Part shown: in pieces, positions 60,159 through 64,000 of the stretch
Numbering within the stretch: the first letter of the stretch is position 1
How the letters are laid out: every line of letters begins with the position of its first letter
From: CADEED01 sp035765415
GTDB taxonomy: Bacteria > Pseudomonadota > Gammaproteobacteria > Steroidobacterales > Steroidobacteraceae
Direction of reading: 5' to 3'
DNA: 64,000 bases
Assembly: GCA_035765415.1 (NCBI GenBank)
Contig: DASTXR010000132.1
Coordinates: 3,778-67,777 of the forward strand
Notes under the pieces: generated by a model
The model's input: the letters and a program-made list of their open reading frames with translations, nothing else
What the model was told of the DNA's origin: nothing
Databases searched by the model: none
Program-made: the position numbers and the translations under genes

Positions 60159-61868
60159 ATGCCGACGGACCTCAAGCTCACCCTCGCGCAGATCAATCCG
60201 ACGATCGGCGACCTCGACGGCAACATCGCGCTGATGCGTGACGCGGCCAGGGACGCGCGCGCCGAAGGTTCGACCCTCGTGATCTTCCCGGAGCTCGCGC
60301 TCACCGGTTATTACCCCGCGGATCTGCTCGACGACGAAGAATTCGCGCAGCGCGTGCTCGCGGCTATCCCGACGCTCATGCGCGAATCCGCCGCGCAGCC
60401 GGGCTTGTACTGGGTAGTCGGCGCGCCCACGGTGAACGCCGGCGTCGGCAAACGCTTCCACAACAGCCTGCTCGTGCTCAAGGATGGCGAGGTGCTGCTC
60501 GAGTACCACAAGCAGCTTCTGCCCACCTACGACGTGTTCGACGAGCGAAGGCATTTCGAACCCGGCCCCGACGTGGCGCGCGTGCTAGAGATCGGCGGCG
60601 CGCGCGTGGGTTTCATGATCTGCGAGGACGGCTGGAACGACAAAGGCAAGGATTACCTCGTCAATCCGTTCACGCGCCTGCGCGACGCGGCGCCCGACAT
60701 CGTCGTGTCCATCAATGCGAGCCCCTCGAATGTGGGCCAGCGCGCAGTGCGCCACGGCATCTACTGCGCTGCAAGCGCGCGCCATAGGCTGCCCATCGTC
60801 TATGTGAACCAGGTCGGCGGGCACGACCAGCTCGTGTTCGACGGTAGTTCGTTCGTGGTCGACCCCGTCGCCGGCGTGGTGTTCGAAGCGAAGAGCTTCG
60901 AGCCGCACATCGCCACGTTGACGCTCCGCGCACGCCGGTTCGCCACCGCGGATGGCCGGCCGCTGAACTCGCCCGTCGGTCCTAACCTGAACCCGTTCGA
61001 GTTCTATCGCCGGCAGATCGTGCTCGGCCTGCGCGACTACGCCACGCGCTGCGGCTTTCGTTCCGCGGTGGTCGGCTCTTCCGGCGGCATCGATTCCGCA
61101 CTCACGCTGGCGCTTGCCGTGGAAGCGCTCGGCGCCGCGAATGTCGTCGCCATCACCATGCCGTCGCAGTTTTCGAGCGGCGGCAGCGTTTCGGATTCGC
61201 AGCGGTTGTGCGAGAACCTGGGCATCCCGCTGCTGACACACCCGATCCGCGAGCTGGTGGAGCGGTATCGCGCGGAGTTTCTCGCGTGCACGGGCACGGA
61301 GCTCGCCGGCGTTTCGCTGGAAAATCTCCAGGCGAGAATTCGCGGCACCATTCTCATGGAATACTCCAATCGATTCGGCCATCTGCTGCTGACCACGGGC
61401 AACAAGAGCGAGATCTCGGTTGGCTATTGCACGCTGTACGGCGACACCAATGGCGGCCTCGGTGCGATCGGCGATCTCTACAAGACCGAGGTGTTCGGCC
61501 TGTGCCGCCATCTCAATGACAGCGCCGGCCGCGAACTCATTCCGCAGGCCATCCTCGACAAACCGCCGTCCGCGGAACTGGCGCCGGGTCAGAAGGACAC
61601 GGACAGCCTGCCGCCCTACGAGGTCCTCGATGAAATCCTCAAGGCGCTCATCGAAGGCGCGAACCTCGAGGCCGGAGAACGCGCGCATGCGGAGCGCGAA
61701 GTGCAGCGGCTCAAGGCCAGCGACGAAGGGCGCGCGCTCATCGCACGCGTGAAGCGCATGATCGCGCGAAATGAATACAAGCGCCGCCAGGCGCCGCCCA
61801 TACTTCGACTTCGACCCCGTGCGTTTGGCACGGGACGGCAGTTTCCCATCGCGGCGCGCTACGCCTGA
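60159..61868 (+). CDS. nadE: Glutamine-dependent NAD+ synthase
   Basis: A 569-residue two-domain enzyme. The N-terminal nitrilase-type glutaminase has the triad E45 (FPELALTGY), K118 (YHKQLLPTYDVFDE) and C155 (MICEDGW). The C-terminal synthetase has the P-loop S307-SGGIDSALTLAL and TTGNKSEISVGYCTLYGDTN. It converts deamido-NAD to NAD with ammonia from glutamine. The gene begins one base after the pncB stop. Confidence 0.96.
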   Translation: MPTDLKLTLAQINPTIGDLDGNIALMRDAARDARAEGSTLVIFPELALTGYYPADLLDDEEFAQRVLAAIPTLMRESAAQPGLYWVVGAPTVNAGVGKRFHNSLLVLKDGEVLLEYHKQLLPTYDVFDERRHFEPGPDVARVLEIGGARVGFMICEDGWNDKGKDYLVNPFTRLRDAAPDIVVSINASPSNVGQRAVRHGIYCAASARHRLPIVYVNQVGGHDQLVFDGSSFVVDPVAGVVFEAKSFEPHIATLTLRARRFATADGRPLNSPVGPNLNPFEFYRRQIVLGLRDYATRCGFRSAVVGSSGGIDSALTLALAVEALGAANVVAITMPSQFSSGGSVSDSQRLCENLGIPLLTHPIRELVERYRAEFLACTGTELAGVSLENLQARIRGTILMEYSNRFGHLLLTTGNKSEISVGYCTLYGDTNGGLGAIGDLYKTEVFGLCRHLNDSAGRELIPQAILDKPPSAELAPGQKDTDSLPPYEVLDEILKALIEGANLEAGERAHAEREVQRLKASDEGRALIARVKRMIARNEYKRRQAPPILRLRPRAFGTGRQFPIAARYA

Positions 61869-61877
61869 GTTGTCCTG

Positions 61878-62897
61878 ATGAATACGGATTTCGCGGTCAT
61901 CATCGGTCGCTGGCAGATTCTTCAGAAAGGGCACCTGGGCCTGCTCGGCGCCGCGCTGTCGCTCGCGCCGCGCGCCATCGTCGTCATCGGCTCCGCCTGG
62001 CGCGCGCGCGATTCGCACAACCCCTTCACCGCCGCCGAGCGCCAGCAGCAGTTCGAAGCCGCGATGCCGCCCGAAGACCGCGCGCGCGTGAGCTTCATGC
62101 CCGTGCGCGACTACTTCGATGAGGAACGCTGGAACGAAGCCGTGCGGGCCGGCATCGCGAAGATCGCCGGCAACGCCGCGATCACGCTCGTCGGTTTCCG
62201 GAAGGATCACTCATCGAAGTACCTCGAACATTTCCCCGGCTGGCATTTTCACGAGGTCGAGCCCGAGAGCGACATCAGCGCAACGGACCTGCGACGCATC
62301 TACTTCGAAGCCGCCGACATCGACGCCGCGCTCACCGTGATCGGCAACTACGTGGCGCCCGCGGTGCGCAACTACCTGCAGGCGTGGGCGCATCTGCCGG
62401 CGTACCGGCAATGCGCGGCCGAGCACCGCGCGGTCATGGCCTATCGCGCGAAATACACGGATGCTGTTTACCTCACCGCCGACTGCGTCGTGACCTGCAG
62501 CGATCACGTGCTGCTCATCCAGCGCGGCGGGAACATCGGCCATGGCCAGTGGGCCTGCCCGGGCGGGTTCCTCGAACCGCGCGAACGCTTCTACGAAGGC
62601 GCGCTGCGCGAGCTTGCCGAGGAAACCGGCCTCGATCCGCTGCCGGCGCGAATGAAGATGGCGCTGCGCGGCCAGGCGATATTCGATCATCCGGGCCGCA
62701 GCGCGCGCGGCCGCATCATCACCACCGCATTTCATTTCGAACTGAACGAGGACCGGCTGCCGGAAGTGCAAGGCAAGGACGATGCCGCGCGGGCGCGCTG
62801 GGTGCCGGTCGCCGGGCTGCCGCAGCTCGAAGAGCAGCTGTTCGAGGACCACGCCTGCATCCTCGATCACTTCCTCGGAGTGTTTCCGCGTGACTAG
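61878..62897 (+). CDS. nadM: Bifunctional NMN adenylyltransferase / Nudix hydrolase
   Basis: A 339-residue protein. Residues 1-175 are a nucleotidyltransferase with GRWQILQKGHLGLL (HxGH-type site with K-G-H) and the C-terminal ISATDLRRIYF. Residues 200-335 are a Nudix domain whose box begins at G229 (GGFLEPRERFYEGALRELAE then ETG), all catalytic Glu present. This is the NadM-Nudix architecture that makes NAD precursors and cleaves ADP-ribose-type compounds, the ligand sensed by NrtR. Last enzyme of the NAD operon. Confidence 0.93.
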   Translation: MNTDFAVIIGRWQILQKGHLGLLGAALSLAPRAIVVIGSAWRARDSHNPFTAAERQQQFEAAMPPEDRARVSFMPVRDYFDEERWNEAVRAGIAKIAGNAAITLVGFRKDHSSKYLEHFPGWHFHEVEPESDISATDLRRIYFEAADIDAALTVIGNYVAPAVRNYLQAWAHLPAYRQCAAEHRAVMAYRAKYTDAVYLTADCVVTCSDHVLLIQRGGNIGHGQWACPGGFLEPRERFYEGALRELAEETGLDPLPARMKMALRGQAIFDHPGRSARGRIITTAFHFELNEDRLPEVQGKDDAARARWVPVAGLPQLEEQLFEDHACILDHFLGVFPRD

Positions 62898-64000
62898 CTA
62901 CCTGCGCGCGATCTGCTGCGCGCTAATGCTGTCCGGCTCCGTGACAGCCGAAGGAGAATTCGCGCCGTATTCCATTGCGCCCGGCTTGTTCGACCAGGCG
63001 CTGCCCGACCTCGGGCTGCAACCCGTTGCGAATGCCGAAACGGTTTCCATCTTCAGGCCGCGCGAAAACACCGACAAATTCAGCAACGGCGTCGTGCTGC
63101 TGCCGTTCAGGGGCAGGCTCTACGCGCAATGGCAGAGCTCTCCCAGGGACGAGGATTCGCAGGATACCTGGGTCGCCTACAGCGTCAGCGACGATGGCCG
63201 GCGCTGGTCGGCGCCGACTGTCCTTGCGCGCGCGGGCAAGGCGCCCCAAATGCGTTCGAGCGGCGGCTGGTGGACGGACGGCAAGACAATCGTCGCTTTC
63301 ATCAACGTCTGGCCCACGGGCTTTCAGTCGGGCGAGGGCGGTTACACCGACTATCTACTGAGCCGCGATGGCAAACGCTGGTCGGCGCCGCGCCGCGTGA
63401 CGGGCGCCGATGGAGAACCCGTACCCGGCATCATCGAACAGGATCCGCGCGTGTTGCCTGGCGGCCGGCTGGTCACGGCGTTTCATACGCGGCCCGGCCT
63501 GGTCGCCGCGCCGTTCTTCACGGACGACGCGCTCGGCATCAGCGGCTGGCGCCGCGGGCGCATGCAGAATCTTCCGCACGAGGGATCGTCGAGCCGCGAG
63601 CTCGAGCCCAGCCTCTTCCTGCGCGGCAGTTGCGCGGTGATGGTGTTCCGCGATCAGGCCGAGAGCTTCCGGCAACTCGCGTCCGAGAGCTGCGACGCGG
63701 GCGAAACCTGGAGCGCGACCGCGCTCACCGACATGCCGGATTCGCGCGCCAAACAAAGCGCCGGGAATCTTCCCGATGGGACCGCGTTCCTCGTCAACGC
63801 GCCGCGCGCTGACCGGGTGCGCATCCCGCTCGCGATCACGCTGAGCCGCGATGGCAGGACATTCGATCGCGCGTGGCTGCTGCGCGGAACATCCGACCTG
63901 CAGCCGCTGCGTTTCGCCGGGTTATACAAGAGGCCGGGTTACCACTATCCCAAGAGCGTGATCTGGAAAGACCATCTCTACGTGGGTTACGCCACGAACA
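62890..64000 (+). CDS. Sialidase-like (BNR/Asp-box) exported protein, 3' truncated by the window
   Basis: The frame from GTG 62890 is open to the window's end (at least 370 residues). The signal peptide is SYLRAICCALMLSGSVTAEG. Two Asp-box motifs are visible: SVSDDGRRWSAP and SRDGKRWSAPRR, and a third-like ITLSRDGRTFDRAW. This suggests a six-bladed sialidase-type propeller. The arginine triad cannot be judged from the part seen, so the activity may be sialidase or another exo-glycosidase. Its start overlaps the nadM stop by eight bases. Confidence 0.8.
   Translation, partial: MTSYLRAICCALMLSGSVTAEGEFAPYSIAPGLFDQALPDLGLQPVANAETVSIFRPRENTDKFSNGVVLLPFRGRLYAQWQSSPRDEDSQDTWVAYSVSDDGRRWSAPTVLARAGKAPQMRSSGGWWTDGKTIVAFINVWPTGFQSGEGGYTDYLLSRDGKRWSAPRRVTGADGEPVPGIIEQDPRVLPGGRLVTAFHTRPGLVAAPFFTDDALGISGWRRGRMQNLPHEGSSSRELEPSLFLRGSCAVMVFRDQAESFRQLASESCDAGETWSATALTDMPDSRAKQSAGNLPDGTAFLVNAPRADRVRIPLAITLSRDGRTFDRAWLLRGTSDLQPLRFAGLYKRPGYHYPKSVIWKDHLYVGYATN

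Noticed and set aside
3902..62899. CTAGCTA heptamers (3904, 37213, 48152, 62893) as part of the CTAWCTA signal
   Set aside because: Four copies is about what base composition predicts, so the excess seems limited to A or T in the centre.

Overview
The window is GC-rich (about two thirds G+C by eye), densely coded bacterial chromosome with no mobile element, CRISPR array, rRNA or tRNA that I can see. Gene content and order point to a gammaproteobacterium, most likely a Steroidobacteraceae/Xanthomonadales-type organism (inference). The rsmG-parA-parB and atpIBEFHAGDC-glmU-glmS blocks are the classic neighbourhood of the replication origin. I found no cluster of DnaA boxes, so oriC itself is probably outside.

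Layout. 1-1.9 kb: end of a YvlD-like membrane protein, an EamA exporter and an ABM-domain protein. 1.9-7.3 kb (minus strand): a peptide-use operon, POT importer - M2 peptidase - OPT transporter. 7.4-9.5 kb: tatABC and dtd. 9.6-13.7 kb: a diheme cytochrome c4, an S9 peptidase, a metallo-beta-lactamase-fold hydrolase and a DUF2269 membrane protein. 13.8-18.8 kb: branched-chain 2-oxoacid dehydrogenase E1 alpha, E1 beta and E2, then an M1-like metallopeptidase. 19.5-24 kb: a PQQ-type dehydrogenase, a one-TM protein of unknown function and glutathione reductase. 24.1-29.1 kb: an AcuI-like acryloyl-CoA reductase with prpB, prpC and prpD (propionyl-CoA to pyruvate and succinate). This operon is interrupted between prpC and prpD by a guanidine-II riboswitch and sugE. 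29.1-32.8 kb: rsmG, parA, a GNAT gene, parB and a lipoprotein. 32.9-40 kb: the whole F1Fo ATP synthase operon behind a strong sigma70-type promoter. 40-49.4 kb: small, tightly spaced genes of poorly known function around glmU. 49.7-51.5 kb: glmS. 52.1-57.3 kb: a multidomain GH10 xylanase lipoprotein, a Tat-exported GH43 enzyme and a CPBP-family membrane protease. 57.3-62.9 kb: the NrtR regulator, divergent from a complete NAD salvage operon (nicotinamidase, pncB, nadE, nadM) with a palindromic operator candidate over its promoter. 62.9 kb to the end: the start of a sialidase-like gene.

How the parts connect. The Tat translocase can export the GH43 enzyme, whose signal peptide carries twin arginines. 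Together with the GH10 lipoprotein it suggests xylan or arabinoxylan use. The POT/M2/OPT operon and the S9 and M1-like enzymes suggest peptide use. The acuI-prp operon and the branched-chain 2-oxoacid dehydrogenase both handle short acyl-CoA metabolism, since valine and isoleucine breakdown yields propionyl-CoA.

Signals beyond ordinary genes: (1) the guanidine riboswitch whose second hairpin can be read as masking or releasing the sugE Shine-Dalgarno; (2) the NrtR operator candidate; (3) several REP-like palindromes between genes; (4) a marked excess of the heptamers CTAWCTA and CTAACAA on both strands and in several reading frames. I did not find a convincing wholly new multi-gene system; the last point and the riboswitch-sugE insertion are the observations I would follow first.
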